A stretch of 39,556 nucleotides of DNA from Candidatus Microbacterium stercoravium (GCA_019117025.1 DXAM01000050.1:1-39556), one strand, 5' to 3'. Positions 1 to 12,373 are shown, counted from the stretch's first letter. Numbers and translations are program-made. The notes: generated by a model from the letters alone, not told the origin.

Positions 1-812
1 CGGTCGAGGTCGACCTCGAGAACCTCGACGGTGACCTCCTGGCCCACCTCGACGACCTCGCTGGCGTGGTCGATGTGCTTCCACGAGAGCTCGGACACGT
101 GAACGAGGCCGTCCACGCCGCCGAGGTCGACAAACGCACCGAAGTTGACGATCGAGGAGACCTGGCCCTTGCGGACCTGCCCCTTGTGCAGACCGTTGAG
201 GAACTGCGCACGCGTGGCCGACTGCGTCTCCTCGAGGAGCGCACGACGCGAGAGCACGACGTTGTTGCGGTTCTTGTCGAGTTCGAGGATCTTCGCCTCG
301 AGCTCCTGGCCGAGATATGGCGTCAGGTCGCGGACCCGGCGCAGCTCGATGAGCGAGGCAGGAAGGAAGCCGCGGAGACCGATGTCGAGGATGAGACCAC
401 CCTTGACGACCTCGATGACCGTGCCCTTGACGACACCGTCGTTCTCCTTGATCTGCTCCACGTCGCCCCAGGCACGCTCGTACTGAGCACGCTTCTTCGA
501 CAGGATCAGACGGCCTTCCTTGTCCTCCTTCTGGAGAACGAGGGCCTCGATGTGATCGCCCACCTTCACGACGTCGTCGGGGTTGACGTCGTGCTTGATG
601 GAGAGTTCGCGCGAGGGGATGACGCCCTCGGTCTTGTATCCGACGTCGAGCAGAACCTCGTCGCGGTCGATCTTGACGATCTCGCCGTCGATGATGTCGC
701 CGTCGTTGAAGAACTTCAGAGTCTTCTCGACCGCGGCCAGGAAGTCCTCCGCAGATCCGATGTCGTTGATGGCGACCTGCGTGGTGGCCGAGGCGGTCGT
801 TGCGTTAGTCAT
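1..812 (-). CDS. rpsA: 30S ribosomal protein S1, 5' part only (gene runs off the left edge)
   Basis: Not in the ORF track because it is truncated. Reverse complement from ATG at 812 reads MTNATTASATTQVAINDIGSAEDFLAAVEKTLKFFNDGDIIDGEIVKIDRDEVLLDVGYKTEGVIPSRELSIKHDVNPDDVVKVGDHIEALVLQKEDKEGRLILSKKRAQYERAW, typical actinobacterial S1. Confidence 0.95.
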   Translation of the reverse strand, partial: MTNATTASATTQVAINDIGSAEDFLAAVEKTLKFFNDGDIIDGEIVKIDRDEVLLDVGYKTEGVIPSRELSIKHDVNPDDVVKVGDHIEALVLQKEDKEGRLILSKKRAQYERAWGDVEQIKENDGVVKGTVIEVVKGGLILDIGLRGFLPASLIELRRVRDLTPYLGQELEAKILELDKNRNNVVLSRRALLEETQSATRAQFLNGLHKGQVRKGQVSSIVNFGAFVDLGGVDGLVHVSELSWKHIDHASEVVEVGQEVTVEVLEVDLD

Positions 813-993
813 GTAGTGGTTAGCCTTCAGGGGTTGTTGTGTCGGGCTCCGGATCCAGCCGGATGCGCGTCTCCGCACGCACCAGCAGCCTTCGCGGATT
901 CGAAGCGATTGGATGAGATTTCGCCCGTCACGCGGCAGTCTGGACGACGGATCCGCAGATCCGACGCGGCGACGCGCGCACGCGTGACACTTC

Positions 994-999
994 AGGATA
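994..999 (-). promoter_or_regulatory. Candidate -10 box (TATCCT) of an rpsA promoter, implying a leader of roughly 175 nt
   Basis: Minus strand GTGCTATCCTGAAG upstream of rpsA; -10-like match only, no clear -35. Confidence 0.3.
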
Positions 1000-1140
1000 G
1001 CACGCGAAACCGCCGCGAATCCACGTGACGAGTGGGATCGAAGCACCTGCCTGGGGACCTGTCCCCATGGAATCGGTACACAGGGTCTCACCGCGTCGGT
1101 AACGTGGTTTCGAGCATGAATCACGGGGAGAAGGAGCGAC

Positions 1141-1767
1141 ATGTCCGATAACAACCAGCCATACGACCCGAACGCGCCCGGGCAGAGCGGCAGCCCGTCG
1201 CAGCCCGGGGCTGGCGAACAGCCCGCGTACGACACGGGAGAGCCCGGAGTGCCCGACACGGGGGCCGCCGGTGCGCCGCCCATGCCGCCCGCGCCGCCGG
1301 AGCCCCCCTATAACGCTGCGCAGCCGACGACGCCTCAGCCATACGGTGTGCAGCCCGGCTCCATCGCGCCGCCGCCTCCTGCGCCGTACGGTGTGGGCAC
1401 GCCCCCGCAGAACCAGGGCAGCAAGGGCCTCGCGATCACGGCACTCGTGCTCGCGATCGTCGGCGCGTTGCTCTGCTTCATCCCGTTCGCCGCCTTCGGC
1501 GGTGTGGTCATCGCCATCGTCGCGTTGATTCTCGGCATCATCGCCCTCGTGAAGAAGGCGAACGGCAAGGGCATGAGCATCGCGGCACTGATCGTGGCGG
1601 GTGTCGGCGTCTTGGTCGGCGCGGTCATGGTGTTCATCACGATCTCTGTGTTCGTGTTCATCGACTCGTACCAGAGCGAGCTCGACCAGCTCTACGAGGA
1701 CAACTCGGAGCTGTTCGACGAGAACTTCGACGAGGACTTCCAGCTCTTCGAGCAGCCCGAGTTCTGA
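1141..1767 (+). CDS. DUF4190-type membrane protein with Pro/Gly/Tyr-rich N-terminus
   Basis: ORF track; low-complexity N-terminus followed by GLAITALVLAIVGALLCFIPF...IALVKKANGKGMSIAALIVAGVGVLVG, a DUF4190-like two-helix pattern. Confidence 0.8.
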   Translation: MSDNNQPYDPNAPGQSGSPSQPGAGEQPAYDTGEPGVPDTGAAGAPPMPPAPPEPPYNAAQPTTPQPYGVQPGSIAPPPPAPYGVGTPPQNQGSKGLAITALVLAIVGALLCFIPFAAFGGVVIAIVALILGIIALVKKANGKGMSIAALIVAGVGVLVGAVMVFITISVFVFIDSYQSELDQLYEDNSELFDENFDEDFQLFEQPEF

Positions 1768-1774
1768 TCACGCT

Positions 1775-2233
1775 TCACGCGGCGCGCACCTGGGGTTCAC
1801 TCACCAGGTGCGCGCCGTCGTCTGCCAGGACGAACTGAGCCCGCAAGCCGTCCGGCTGGTGCGCGAACGCCGCGCGCATCGGTTCCGACCACCGGCGGAG
1901 GTCGGAGCTCCTCCCGGGACCACCTGGGCGTTCCCACACGACGACGACCGCACCCGCCGGAGTCTCGTCGACGATCTGTGAGACGCGCGTCGCCAGGAGG
2001 TCTGCCGCGCTGACGGCGCCGGACGCGGGCATCGCGACGGTCTCGGTGGGATCCCCGGAGAGACCGTCGATCGGCATCATGACATCGGTCATACATCCGG
2101 CACTGTCGATGAACAGCAGCCACGCTCGCGGCTCGACCGCCCGTTCGAGCAGCGCCGTGACGAAGCGGGTGAGGTCGCGGTCGTCGGTCATCGGACGATC
2201 GCGCAGCGTGTTCAGAGTTGTTGAATCGATCAT
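1775..2233 (-). CDS. Hypothetical protein
   Basis: ORF with plausible composition (MIDSTTLNTLRDRPMTDDRDLTRFVTALLERAVEPRAWLLFIDSAGCMTDVMMPIDG); convergent with the upstream gene. Confidence 0.65.
   Translation of the reverse strand: MIDSTTLNTLRDRPMTDDRDLTRFVTALLERAVEPRAWLLFIDSAGCMTDVMMPIDGLSGDPTETVAMPASGAVSAADLLATRVSQIVDETPAGAVVVVWERPGGPGRSSDLRRWSEPMRAAFAHQPDGLRAQFVLADDGAHLVSEPQVRAA
1780..1817. terminator. Hairpin with 14-bp perfect stem between/over the ends of convergent genes
   Basis: CGGCGCGCACCTGG (1780-1793), loop GGTTCACTCA, CCAGGTGCGCGCCG (1804-1817). Confidence 0.7.
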
Positions 2234-2326
2234 GCGGCAAGACTGATCGATCCGTGGCCGCCGCGTGTGGAGAAATCAGCCGAATGTGGATGGATTTCGC
2301 GAATCAGCCGAATCTGTGGAGAACTC

Positions 2327-2683
2327 TCAGCGGCGCGACGCACATTCCACGCACATCGTCGCGGTGGGGCGAATGCGCAGGCGCGCGACCGGGATCCGCT
2401 TGCCGCACCCCGCGCACACGCCATAGGTGTCGTTGTCGAGACGCGCGAATGCCTCGTCGATGGCGATGAGTTCGCGCTCGGCCTCGGCGTCAAGGCCGGC
2501 GAGCCGAGACCATTCGTCCGACAGGGTCGCGCCCTCGGGGTCGTGCTCGTCGTCGGCGGTCGCTGCCGATCGTGCCGACGCGAGATCGCTCAGGTCCTCA
2601 TCGCTGCGTTGGCGGGCGCGCAGCACGCTCTCGCGATGCTGTGCAAGGAGTTCGCGAAACTCCGCGCGGTGAGTGTCGTCCAT
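2327..2683 (-). CDS. TraR/DksA-family zinc-finger protein
   Basis: C-terminal CAGCGKRIPVARLRIRPTATMCVEC (CxxC...CxxC) after a coiled-coil N-terminus. Confidence 0.85.
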   Translation of the reverse strand: MDDTHRAEFRELLAQHRESVLRARQRSDEDLSDLASARSAATADDEHDPEGATLSDEWSRLAGLDAEAERELIAIDEAFARLDNDTYGVCAGCGKRIPVARLRIRPTATMCVECASRR

Positions 2684-2769
2684 CTCTCCACCGTAGATGC
2701 AGAGGGGCCGCCCCCGCGCATTTCGCGGGAACGGCCCCTCTGAACGATCGTGCTGGAATCAGCGCGAGT

Positions 2770-4446
<1,677 letters not shown>

Positions 4447-4447
4447 G

Positions 4448-6250
4448 TCATGCCTCCTGATCGAAAGCCGGCGAGTTGTCGCGAGCGTACTGGACGTAGC
4501 TGTTGCTGACGCCCTGGGGAACCATCGGCCACACCATGGCGTCGCTCGAGACGACGAAGTCGATCACGACGGGGCGGTCGTTCGTCTCCAGCGCGAGCCT
4601 GATGGCGTCGTCGATCTCGTCTTCCTTCTCGACGCGGATCGCGAGCGCACCGTACGCATCGGCGAGCTTCACGAAGTCGGGAACCCGCTTCGAGTCGTGC
4701 CCGGTGTTCAGCTCGGTGTGCGAGTAGCGGCCGTCGTAGAACAGCGTCTGCCACTGGCGCACCATGCCGAGCGACGAGTTGTTGATGATGGCGACCTTGA
4801 TCGGGATGTTGTTGATCACGCACGTCGCCAGCTCCTGATTCGTCATCTGGAAGCAGCCGTCGCCGTCGATCGCCCACACCACGCGTTCGGGCTGCGCGAC
4901 CTTCGCGCCCATCGCCGCGGGCACGGAGTAGCCCATGGTGCCGGCGCCGCCGGAGTTGAGCCACGAGTTCGGGCGCTCGTACTTGATGAACTGAGCCGAC
5001 CACATCTGGTGCTGACCGACGCCCGCGACGAACACGCCTTCGGGACCGGTCAGCTCGCCGATGCGCGAGATGATCTGCTGCGGTGCGAGCAGGCCGTCGG
5101 TCGGCGCGGTGAACCCGAGCGGGAACTGGTCGCGCAGACCGCCCAGGTACTGCCACCACTCGGCGAAGTCGGGGGCATCGCCCGCGACGGTCGAGCGGTA
5201 CGCCGTGTCGAGGTCGACGAGCACCTCGCGCACGTCGCCCACGATCGGCACCTCGGCGGCGCGGATCTTGCCGATCTCCGCCGGATCGATGTCGACGTGC
5301 ACGACCTTCGCGTGCGGAGCGAACAGCTCGGTCTTGCCGGTCACCCGGTCGTCGAACCGCGCACCGAGCGAGATGATGAGGTCGCTCTCCTGCAGCGCCA
5401 GCACGGCCGGCACGGCGCCGTGCATGCCGGGCATGCCGAGGTGCTGTTCGTGCGAGTCGGGGAACGCGCCCCGAGCCATGAGCGTCGTGACGACCGGGGC
5501 TCCGGTCGTCTCGGCGAACGTCTTCAGCTCAGCGGCTGCACGGCCGCGGATCACGCCGCCGCCGACGTACAGCACCGGCTTCTTCGCCTCCGCGATGAGC
5601 GACGCGGCAGCCTGGATCTGCTTGCCGTGCGCCTTGACGACGGGGCGGTACCCCGGCAGGTCGTACTTGGGGGGCCAGATGAACGGCGCCTCCGCCTGCT
5701 GGGCGTCCTTCGTGATGTCGACGAGCACGGGGCCCGGGCGGCCGGTCGAGGAGATCTCGAACGCCTGAGCCAGCGCACTCGGCACGTCCTCGGCGCGCTT
5801 CACGAGGATCGAGTGCTTCGTCACCGGCATCGTGATGCCGACGATGTCGGCCTCCTGGAACGCGTCGGTGCCCATGAGCGTCGAGAACACCTGTCCGGTG
5901 ATCGCAACGATCGGCACGGAGTCCATGTAGGCGTCGGCGATCGCGGTGACGAGGTTCGTGGCGCCCGGGCCCGACGTGGCGATCGCCACGCCGACCTTGC
6001 CGCTCGCGGCGGCGTAGCCCTCGGCCGCGTGGCCGGCGCCCTGCTCGTGGCGCACGAGGATGTGGTTGAGAGAGTTGGCCCCCATGAGCGCGTCATACGC
6101 GGGCAGGATCGCGCCTCCGGGCAGGCCGAACACGTCTTCGACGCCGAGGAGCTCGAGCGATCGGACGACGGCTTCGGCGCCTGTCAGCACGGGCGTGCTG
6201 GAGGTCGATGCGGGTGGCCGGGGAACGGCGGTGGTGGGTTCTGCAGGCAT
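4448..6250 (-). CDS. ilvB: Acetolactate synthase large subunit
   Basis: TPP enzyme; [32 protein letters not shown] and [29 protein letters not shown]. Confidence 0.97.
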   Translation of the reverse strand: MPAEPTTAVPRPPASTSSTPVLTGAEAVVRSLELLGVEDVFGLPGGAILPAYDALMGANSLNHILVRHEQGAGHAAEGYAAASGKVGVAIATSGPGATNLVTAIADAYMDSVPIVAITGQVFSTLMGTDAFQEADIVGITMPVTKHSILVKRAEDVPSALAQAFEISSTGRPGPVLVDITKDAQQAEAPFIWPPKYDLPGYRPVVKAHGKQIQAAASLIAEAKKPVLYVGGGVIRGRAAAELKTFAETTGAPVVTTLMARGAFPDSHEQHLGMPGMHGAVPAVLALQESDLIISLGARFDDRVTGKTELFAPHAKVVHVDIDPAEIGKIRAAEVPIVGDVREVLVDLDTAYRSTVAGDAPDFAEWWQYLGGLRDQFPLGFTAPTDGLLAPQQIISRIGELTGPEGVFVAGVGQHQMWSAQFIKYERPNSWLNSGGAGTMGYSVPAAMGAKVAQPERVVWAIDGDGCFQMTNQELATCVINNIPIKVAIINNSSLGMVRQWQTLFYDGRYSHTELNTGHDSKRVPDFVKLADAYGALAIRVEKEDEIDDAIRLALETNDRPVVIDFVVSSDAMVWPMVPQGVSNSYVQYARDNSPAFDQEA

Positions 6251-6295
6251 AGTGCTTCCCTGATTCGGTCGAACGTTTATCGGCGGCGGGCTGAG

Positions 6296-8008
6296 TCAAC
6301 CAGTGACGGCACCCAGCGCAGCGGAACGCACGAGCTTCGCGTACTTGGCGAGAACGCCGCGGGTGTATCGCGGAGGCAGAGGCTCCCAGCCCTCACGGCG
6401 GGAGGTGAGCTCAGCGTCATCGACGAGTAGGTCGAGAGTGCGAGCGGAGACATCGACCCGGATCGGGTCACCATCACGCACGAAGGCAATCGGACCTGCG
6501 TCCACAGCTTCGGGTGCGATGTGGCCGATGCACAGGCCAGTTGTGCCGCCGGAGAATCGACCGTCTGTCAAGAGTAGTACATCCTTGCCGAGACCCGCGC
6601 CCTTGATGGCCGCCGTGATGGCGAGCATCTCACGCATGCCCGGCCCTCCCTTGGGGCCCTCGTACCGGATCACGACGACGTCGCCGGCCTGGATCTCGCC
6701 GTTGGTCAGCGCATCCATCGCCGCCCGCTCGCGCTCGAACACGCGCGCTGGTCCTTCGAACACCTCGGCGTCGAATCCCGCGGTCTTCACCACGGCGCCC
6801 TCCGGTGCGAGCGAACCGTCGAGGATCGTCAGACCGCCCGTCGCGTGGATCGGGTTGTCGAGGTCGCGCACGACGGTGCCGTCGAGCGGCGTCGGATCGA
6901 TCTCGGCGAGGTTCTCGGCGAGCGTCCTGCCCGTCACGGTCATGGCGTCGCCGTGGAGCAGGCCGGCGTCGAGCAGCGCCTTCATCACGACGGGCATTCC
7001 CCCGACGCGGTCGAAGTCCTGCGCGACGAACTGTCCGAACGGCTTGACGTCGGCGAGGTGCGGCGAACGCTGGCCGATGCGCGTGAAGTCGTCGAGCGTG
7101 AGCTCGACGCCCGCCTCGTTCGCGATCGCGAGCAGGTGCAGCACGGCGTTCGTGGATCCGCCGAGCACCATCGCGACCGTCACGGCGTTCTCGAACGCCT
7201 TCTTCGTCAGGATGTCCTTGGTCGTGATGCCCTTGCGCAGCATCTCGACGACCGCCTCGCCCGAGCGGTGCGCGTACATGTCGCGGCGGCGGTCCGCACT
7301 GAGGGGCGTCGAGGATCCCGGAAGGCTCATGCCGAGCGCTTCGGCGACGCACGCCATCGTGTTGGCGGTGTACATGCCGCCGCAGGCTCCCTCTCCGGGA
7401 GCGAACGCGCACTCGACCTTCTTGAGGTCTGCCTCGCTCATCTGACCCGCCTTGCAGGCACCGACGGCCTCGAACGAGTCGATGATCGTGATCGTCTTCT
7501 CGGTGCCGTCTTCGAGCTTGACCCAGCCGGGCGCGATCGAACCGGCGTAGAGGAAGACGCTGGCGAGCTCCAGCCGCGCGGCCGCCATGAGCATGCCCGG
7601 CAGCGATTTGTCGCAGCCGGCGAGAAGCACCGTGCCGTCGAGGCGTTCGCCCATGACGACGGTCTCGACGCTGTCGGCGATGACCTCGCGGCTCACGAGG
7701 GAGAAGTGCATCCCCTCGTGGCCCATCGAGATGCCGTCGGAGACGCTGACGGTGCCGAACTGCAGCGGATATCCGCCGCCGGCGTGCACCCCTTCCTTGG
7801 ACCCCTGGGCGAGGCGGTCGAGCGAGAGGTTGCACGGCGTGATCTCGTTCCAGCTGGACGCGATGCCGATCTGGGGCTTGGCCCAGTCGTCGTCGCCCAT
7901 GCCGACGGCGCGAAGCATGCCTCGCGACGTCGTGGCCTCGATGCCGTCGGTAACCACGCGACTCCGCGGTTTGATGTCGATTCCGGGCGCTGCATTGTCA
8001 CTCACCAT
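6296..8008 (-). CDS. ilvD: Dihydroxy-acid dehydratase
   Basis: [73 protein letters not shown]. Confidence 0.97.
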   Translation of the reverse strand: MVSDNAAPGIDIKPRSRVVTDGIEATTSRGMLRAVGMGDDDWAKPQIGIASSWNEITPCNLSLDRLAQGSKEGVHAGGGYPLQFGTVSVSDGISMGHEGMHFSLVSREVIADSVETVVMGERLDGTVLLAGCDKSLPGMLMAAARLELASVFLYAGSIAPGWVKLEDGTEKTITIIDSFEAVGACKAGQMSEADLKKVECAFAPGEGACGGMYTANTMACVAEALGMSLPGSSTPLSADRRRDMYAHRSGEAVVEMLRKGITTKDILTKKAFENAVTVAMVLGGSTNAVLHLLAIANEAGVELTLDDFTRIGQRSPHLADVKPFGQFVAQDFDRVGGMPVVMKALLDAGLLHGDAMTVTGRTLAENLAEIDPTPLDGTVVRDLDNPIHATGGLTILDGSLAPEGAVVKTAGFDAEVFEGPARVFERERAAMDALTNGEIQAGDVVVIRYEGPKGGPGMREMLAITAAIKGAGLGKDVLLLTDGRFSGGTTGLCIGHIAPEAVDAGPIAFVRDGDPIRVDVSARTLDLLVDDAELTSRREGWEPLPPRYTRGVLAKYAKLVRSAALGAVTG

Positions 8009-8079
8009 GGCAGTCTATTCCCCGTGCGCGGCGGCCCAGAACTCGCCGACATTATGCTGACCGCACGCAAATCCACGGG

Positions 8080-8847
8080 TCAGGATGCACGCAGATCTGC
8101 CACACGAGTAAGCACTGCGGCAAGCTCGGGCGTGTCGGTCACCGTGAGGGTCGCGGCGGTCTCGCCGGGACCCACACGAATGCCGAGGTCGGACGGCCCG
8201 AGCGAGCGCAGCGCGTCTTCGTCGGTCACGTCGTCGCCGGCGAAGATCACCGCGTCGGATCCGGTGGCCGCACGCAGCTCCGCGACCGCGCCGTCCTTGC
8301 CCTCATGCCGCCAGGAGAACTCCAGCACGTGCTTGCCCTCTCGCCGGCGCCACTCGGGCGCCAGGCGGGCGACGACCTCGTCGACGGCGCGCTGCGCGCG
8401 CGTCTCGACGCCCTCGGGCGACGTGCGCGTGTGCAGCGCGAAGCCGAATCGTTTGCCTTCGATCCATGCCCCGTCGAATGCGGCCGCGGCCTCTCGTGCG
8501 GCGTGCACCACGGCATCGTCCCCCTCGTCCTGCGTCGTCGCCGCGACGGGCGGCGCGCTCGGCGGGCGCCACGCCTCGGCCCCGTGGGATCCGGCGAGCC
8601 ACACCGGGGAAGCGTCATCGTGCTCCGCGATGACGCGGAGGTCTGCGAGGCTGCGGCCCGAGACGAGTGCGACCGTCACGCCGGGGCACGACGCCAGGCG
8701 CTCGACCGCCCGCTTCGCCTCGGGTGTCGCGCGCGACGACATCGGCTCGGTGACGAGCGGCGACAGGGTGCCGTCGAAGTCGAGCGCGACGAGCAGCCGG
8801 TCGGCCGCCGCGACGGCTCTGATCCGCTCGTCGACCGTACCCGTCAC
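8080..8847 (-). CDS. otsB: Trehalose-6-phosphate phosphatase
   Basis: HAD motif LLVALDFDGTLSPLV; GTG start at 8847 overlaps the otsA stop (GTGA). Confidence 0.92.
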   Translation of the reverse strand: MTGTVDERIRAVAAADRLLVALDFDGTLSPLVTEPMSSRATPEAKRAVERLASCPGVTVALVSGRSLADLRVIAEHDDASPVWLAGSHGAEAWRPPSAPPVAATTQDEGDDAVVHAAREAAAAFDGAWIEGKRFGFALHTRTSPEGVETRAQRAVDEVVARLAPEWRRREGKHVLEFSWRHEGKDGAVAELRAATGSDAVIFAGDDVTDEDALRSLGPSDLGIRVGPGETAATLTVTDTPELAAVLTRVADLRAS

Positions 8848-10286
8848 TCCCCCACCTCGCGCGTGCGGATGGCGTTGACGTCCGCCAGGAACGTCGCGCC
8901 CCACTTCGCGACGTCGTTGTCGATCACCTTGCGGCGCATCGTCTTCATGCGCCGCGTCTGCTCTGCCTGGGGCATGCTGAGGGCGCGCATCATCGTGTCC
9001 TTCATGCCCTCGATGTCATGCGGGTTCACGAGCAGCGCGCTGCCGAGCTCGTCTGCGGCCCCGGCGAACTCGCTGAGCAGTAGCACCCCCGTATTGTCCT
9101 GCCGCACGGCGACGTACTCCTTCGCGACGAGGTTCATCCCGTCGCGGAGGGCCGTGACCAGCATGACGTCGGCCGCGAGGTACAGCGCGACCATCTCCTC
9201 GCGCGGATACCCCTGGTGCAGGTATCGGATCGCCGTGGTCTCGACCGTGGAGTAGTCGCCGTTGATGCGGGCGACGGTCATCTCGATCTCGTCGCGCAGC
9301 TCCTGATACGCCTCGACTCCGGGGCGCGACGGGCTCGCGATCTGCACGAGCGTCACCTGGTCGCCCGTGATGCGGCCATCGGCGAGGAGCTCGCCGTACG
9401 CCTTCAGGCGATGGCGGATCCCCTTCGTGTAGTCGAGGCGGTCGACGCCGAGCATGATCTTCTCGGATCCGATCTGCTCGCGCAGCCGCTCGGCGCGCGC
9501 GATGACGTCGGGGCGGCGCGCCAGCTCGAGGAACTGCTCGGCGTCGATCGAGATCGGATAGGCCTTCGCGATCACGGTGCGCGGGGTCTGGTCGATCGTC
9601 GGCACCGTGACGGTGTCGCCCTTCGTCGGATAGCGCAGCAGACGGCGGATCGATCGCTGGAAGTTGCCGGCGTCGGCGACCCGCTGGAAGCCGATCACGT
9701 CGGCGCCGAGCAGCCCGTCGAGCACCTGGCGGCGCCACGGCAGCTGGGCGAACAGCGCGTATGCCGGGAACGGAATGTGGTGGAAGTACCCGATCGTCAG
9801 GTCGGGTCGCAGCTCCCGGAGCATCTGCGGCACGAGCTGCAGCTGGTAGTCGTGCACCCACACGAACCCGCCGTCGGCCGCGTGCTCGGCCGCCGCCTCG
9901 GCGAAACGTCGATTCACGCGCACGTATGCGTCCCACCACGAGCGCTTGAACTCGGGTGTCGCGATCACGTCGTGGTACAGCGGCCAGATCGTGCCGTTCG
10001 AGAATCCCTCGTAGTAGTCGCGCAGGTCATCTCGGCTGAGCGAGACCGGAACGAGCATCGTGTCGTCGAAGACGAACGGCTCCAGATCGAGATCGGGCTG
10101 TCCGCCCCATCCCACCCAGGCACCGTCCATGCCGGTCATGACTTGTTCGACGGCCGTGACGAGCCCCCCGGGGGATCTGCGCCACGCCGGTTCGCCGTCA
10201 GGCCCTTCGATCCGATCGACCGGCAGGCGGTTAGCGACGATGACGAGGTCTGCTCGAGCCATTGCGCACTCCTTCTTTGAGGCCAC
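8844..10286 (-). CDS. otsA: Alpha,alpha-trehalose-phosphate synthase (GT20)
   Basis: LVIVANRLPVDR, GGLVTAVEQVM, WVHDYQLQLVPQMLRELRPDLTIGYFHHIPFP, LGVDRLDYTKGI. Confidence 0.96.
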   Translation of the reverse strand: MASKKECAMARADLVIVANRLPVDRIEGPDGEPAWRRSPGGLVTAVEQVMTGMDGAWVGWGGQPDLDLEPFVFDDTMLVPVSLSRDDLRDYYEGFSNGTIWPLYHDVIATPEFKRSWWDAYVRVNRRFAEAAAEHAADGGFVWVHDYQLQLVPQMLRELRPDLTIGYFHHIPFPAYALFAQLPWRRQVLDGLLGADVIGFQRVADAGNFQRSIRRLLRYPTKGDTVTVPTIDQTPRTVIAKAYPISIDAEQFLELARRPDVIARAERLREQIGSEKIMLGVDRLDYTKGIRHRLKAYGELLADGRITGDQVTLVQIASPSRPGVEAYQELRDEIEMTVARINGDYSTVETTAIRYLHQGYPREEMVALYLAADVMLVTALRDGMNLVAKEYVAVRQDNTGVLLLSEFAGAADELGSALLVNPHDIEGMKDTMMRALSMPQAEQTRRMKTMRRKVIDNDVAKWGATFLADVNAIRTREVGE

Positions 10287-10335
10287 CCTACGACACAGCC
10301 CATCATGGCGGTCATGTTCACGTTACGGTGTATGC

Positions 10336-10611
10336 ATGCGGAAATACCTGTTAGGCACCGGCATCATCGGCGCGCTCACGAGCGGCTGGACTCTGCTGCG
10401 CGGATCCGGTTCGCAGCCGCTCACCTGGCGCGTCGCGCTCGCGTGGCTGAGCTGGGCGATCACCTTCGCGCTGTCGGTGGGCATGATCATCGACGTGCGC
10501 AAGGCCTCGCACGGCGAGCCCGTGCCGGAGGACTCCCCCATCGCCGGCAACGAGCACAAGTACGTCAAGGGTGCGGAGGCGCCCAAGAAGCAGAAGAAGA
10601 ACAAGAAGTAG
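10336..10611 (+). CDS. Small membrane protein with Lys-rich C-terminus, hypothetical
   Basis: MRKYLLGTGIIGALTSGWTLLRGSGSQPLTWRVALAWLSWAITFALSVGMIID...KKQKKNKK; the track start at 10060 lies inside antisense otsA. Confidence 0.75.
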   Translation: MRKYLLGTGIIGALTSGWTLLRGSGSQPLTWRVALAWLSWAITFALSVGMIIDVRKASHGEPVPEDSPIAGNEHKYVKGAEAPKKQKKNKK

Positions 10612-10621
10612 CTCACCCGAG

Positions 10622-10647
10622 GGCCAGGGGCGACGATGCTCCTGGCC
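10622..10647 (+). terminator. Terminator-like hairpin after the small membrane protein
   Basis: GGCCAGG (10622-10628)...CCTGGCC (10641-10647), followed by TCTTCT. Confidence 0.5.
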
Positions 10648-10691
10648 TCTTCTGCGGTCCGATACATACCCTAGATATATAACCATGTAAT

Positions 10692-11144
10692 ATGTCTTCT
10701 GTGACAGATGCACAGGACCTCGCCGACATCCTCGTCGCCGCGCATGCGCTCACGCGCGTCGCCGCACTCGAGACGCGCAACGAGGCGCCCGCCGCCCAGT
10801 GGCGCACCCTCGGGATCCTCGTCAGCCGGGGCCCGATGCGCATCGGCGACCTCGCGAAGCAGAGCCGCGTGACCCAGCCCGGCATCACGCGACTGATCGG
10901 CGGCATGGCCGAGCAGGGCCTCGTCGAGCGCGAAGCGGATCCCGACGACACGCGCGCCGTGCGCGTGGCGCTGACCCCGCGCGGTCGTCGGGCCTATTTC
11001 ACGTGGCGCGAGCAGCTCGCCGAGGCGCTGCTGCCGCGCTTCTCCGAGCTCGATGAGGCGCAATGGCAGACGCTGCGGTCGGCCGCACGGATCCTGACAT
11101 CTCGCATCGCACCACCCGACGAGATGAAGGAGGCCGAGCAGTGA
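10692..11144 (+). CDS. MarR-family transcriptional regulator
   Basis: WRTLGILVSRGPMRIGDLAKQSRVTQPGITRLIGGMAEQGLVEREADPDDTRAVRVALTPRGR, winged helix. Confidence 0.93.
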   Translation: MSSVTDAQDLADILVAAHALTRVAALETRNEAPAAQWRTLGILVSRGPMRIGDLAKQSRVTQPGITRLIGGMAEQGLVEREADPDDTRAVRVALTPRGRRAYFTWREQLAEALLPRFSELDEAQWQTLRSAARILTSRIAPPDEMKEAEQ

Positions 11145-12370
11145 GCTCTGGCAGCACAGGATCGATCTGGAAGCAGCCGAAGGCGGTATGGGCCGTCGCA
11201 TTCGCGAGCGTCGTCGCATTCATGGGGATCGGCCTCGTCGACCCGATCCTGCCCGCGATCGCGGAGTCGCTCGAAGCATCTCCCACCGAGACCGAGATGC
11301 TCTTCACGAGCTACCTCGTGATCACCGGCGCGATGATGCTCTTCACGAGCTTCCTGTCGAGTCGGCTCGGGGCCAAGCGCACGCTGCTCATCGGCCTGTC
11401 GTTCATCATCGTGTTCAGCCTGCTGTGCGCCGTCAGCGGCTCGGTCGACGCTGTGATCGGTTTCCGCGCCGGATGGGGACTCGGCAATGCGCTGTTCATC
11501 TCCACGGCGCTCGCGACGATCGTGGGCAGCGCGTCGGGCGGCAGCGCCGGTGCCATCATGCTCTACGAGGCGTCGCTCGGCCTGGGCCTCGCGGTCGGCC
11601 CTCTCGTCGGCGGCCTGCTCGGCTCGTGGTCATGGCGCGCTCCGTTCTTCGGCGTGACCACGCTCATGGCGATCGCGTTCATCGCCGTCGTCACGATGCT
11701 CGACGCACCCGCCGAGAGGCCCGCCCCCGTGCGTTTCACCGCGTCACTGCGCGCGCTCGCGCGGCCGGCGCTCGGTCTTCTCGCGATCGCTGCGGTGTTC
11801 TACAACATGGCCTTCTTCGTGCTGCTCGCGTACTCGCCCTTCCCCCTCGGATTCGGCGCGCTCGGCATCGGCTTCACGTTCTTCGGCTGGGGCCTCGGCC
11901 TGGCGATCACATCTGTGTGGGGCGCGCCGCTGCTGCTGCGATTCGTCACCCGATCTACCGCGATCCTCATCATCATGCCGCTGATCGCCGTCGACCTGCT
12001 CGTCGCCGGACTGCTCGTCGATGACAAGATCGCGCTCGTCTCGTGCATCGTGGTCGGCGGCCTGCTGTTCGGTTTCATGAACACGATCCTGACCGAGACG
12101 GTGATGGACTCGACCGACCTCCCGCGCCCCGTCGCCTCTGGCGCCTACTCGGGCGTGCGCTTCCTCGGCGGCGCCGCTGCGCCGCCCGTGGCCGCGCTGC
12201 TCGCCGACGCGTGGGGCCACACGGCTCCGTACGTGTTCGGCACGGCCGCCGCGATCGTGACGGCCGTCGTCGTGCTGTGCGGCCGGAGCCTGCTCGCGCG
12301 CGCCGACCGCCACGGCGAGGATCCGCCGGAGGCCGTCGCGCTCGCGGTCACCGAGGGCGACGCGGCCTGA
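11141..12370 (+). CDS. MFS transporter
   Basis: GTG start at 11141 overlaps the MarR stop; VAFMGIGLVDPILPAIAESL...TSYLVITGAMMLFTSFLSSRLGAKRTLLIGLSFII, 12-TM pattern. Confidence 0.92.
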   Translation: MSSGSTGSIWKQPKAVWAVAFASVVAFMGIGLVDPILPAIAESLEASPTETEMLFTSYLVITGAMMLFTSFLSSRLGAKRTLLIGLSFIIVFSLLCAVSGSVDAVIGFRAGWGLGNALFISTALATIVGSASGGSAGAIMLYEASLGLGLAVGPLVGGLLGSWSWRAPFFGVTTLMAIAFIAVVTMLDAPAERPAPVRFTASLRALARPALGLLAIAAVFYNMAFFVLLAYSPFPLGFGALGIGFTFFGWGLGLAITSVWGAPLLLRFVTRSTAILIIMPLIAVDLLVAGLLVDDKIALVSCIVVGGLLFGFMNTILTETVMDSTDLPRPVASGAYSGVRFLGGAAAPPVAALLADAWGHTAPYVFGTAAAIVTAVVVLCGRSLLARADRHGEDPPEAVALAVTEGDAA

Positions 12371-12373
12371 CCG

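Noticed and set aside
66-1028. 320-aa ORF on the plus strand
   Set aside because: Antisense to the truncated rpsA gene, whose minus-strand translation is a clear S1 protein.
6845-8878. 677-aa ORF on the plus strand
   Set aside because: Antisense to ilvD and otsB with no recognisable domain.
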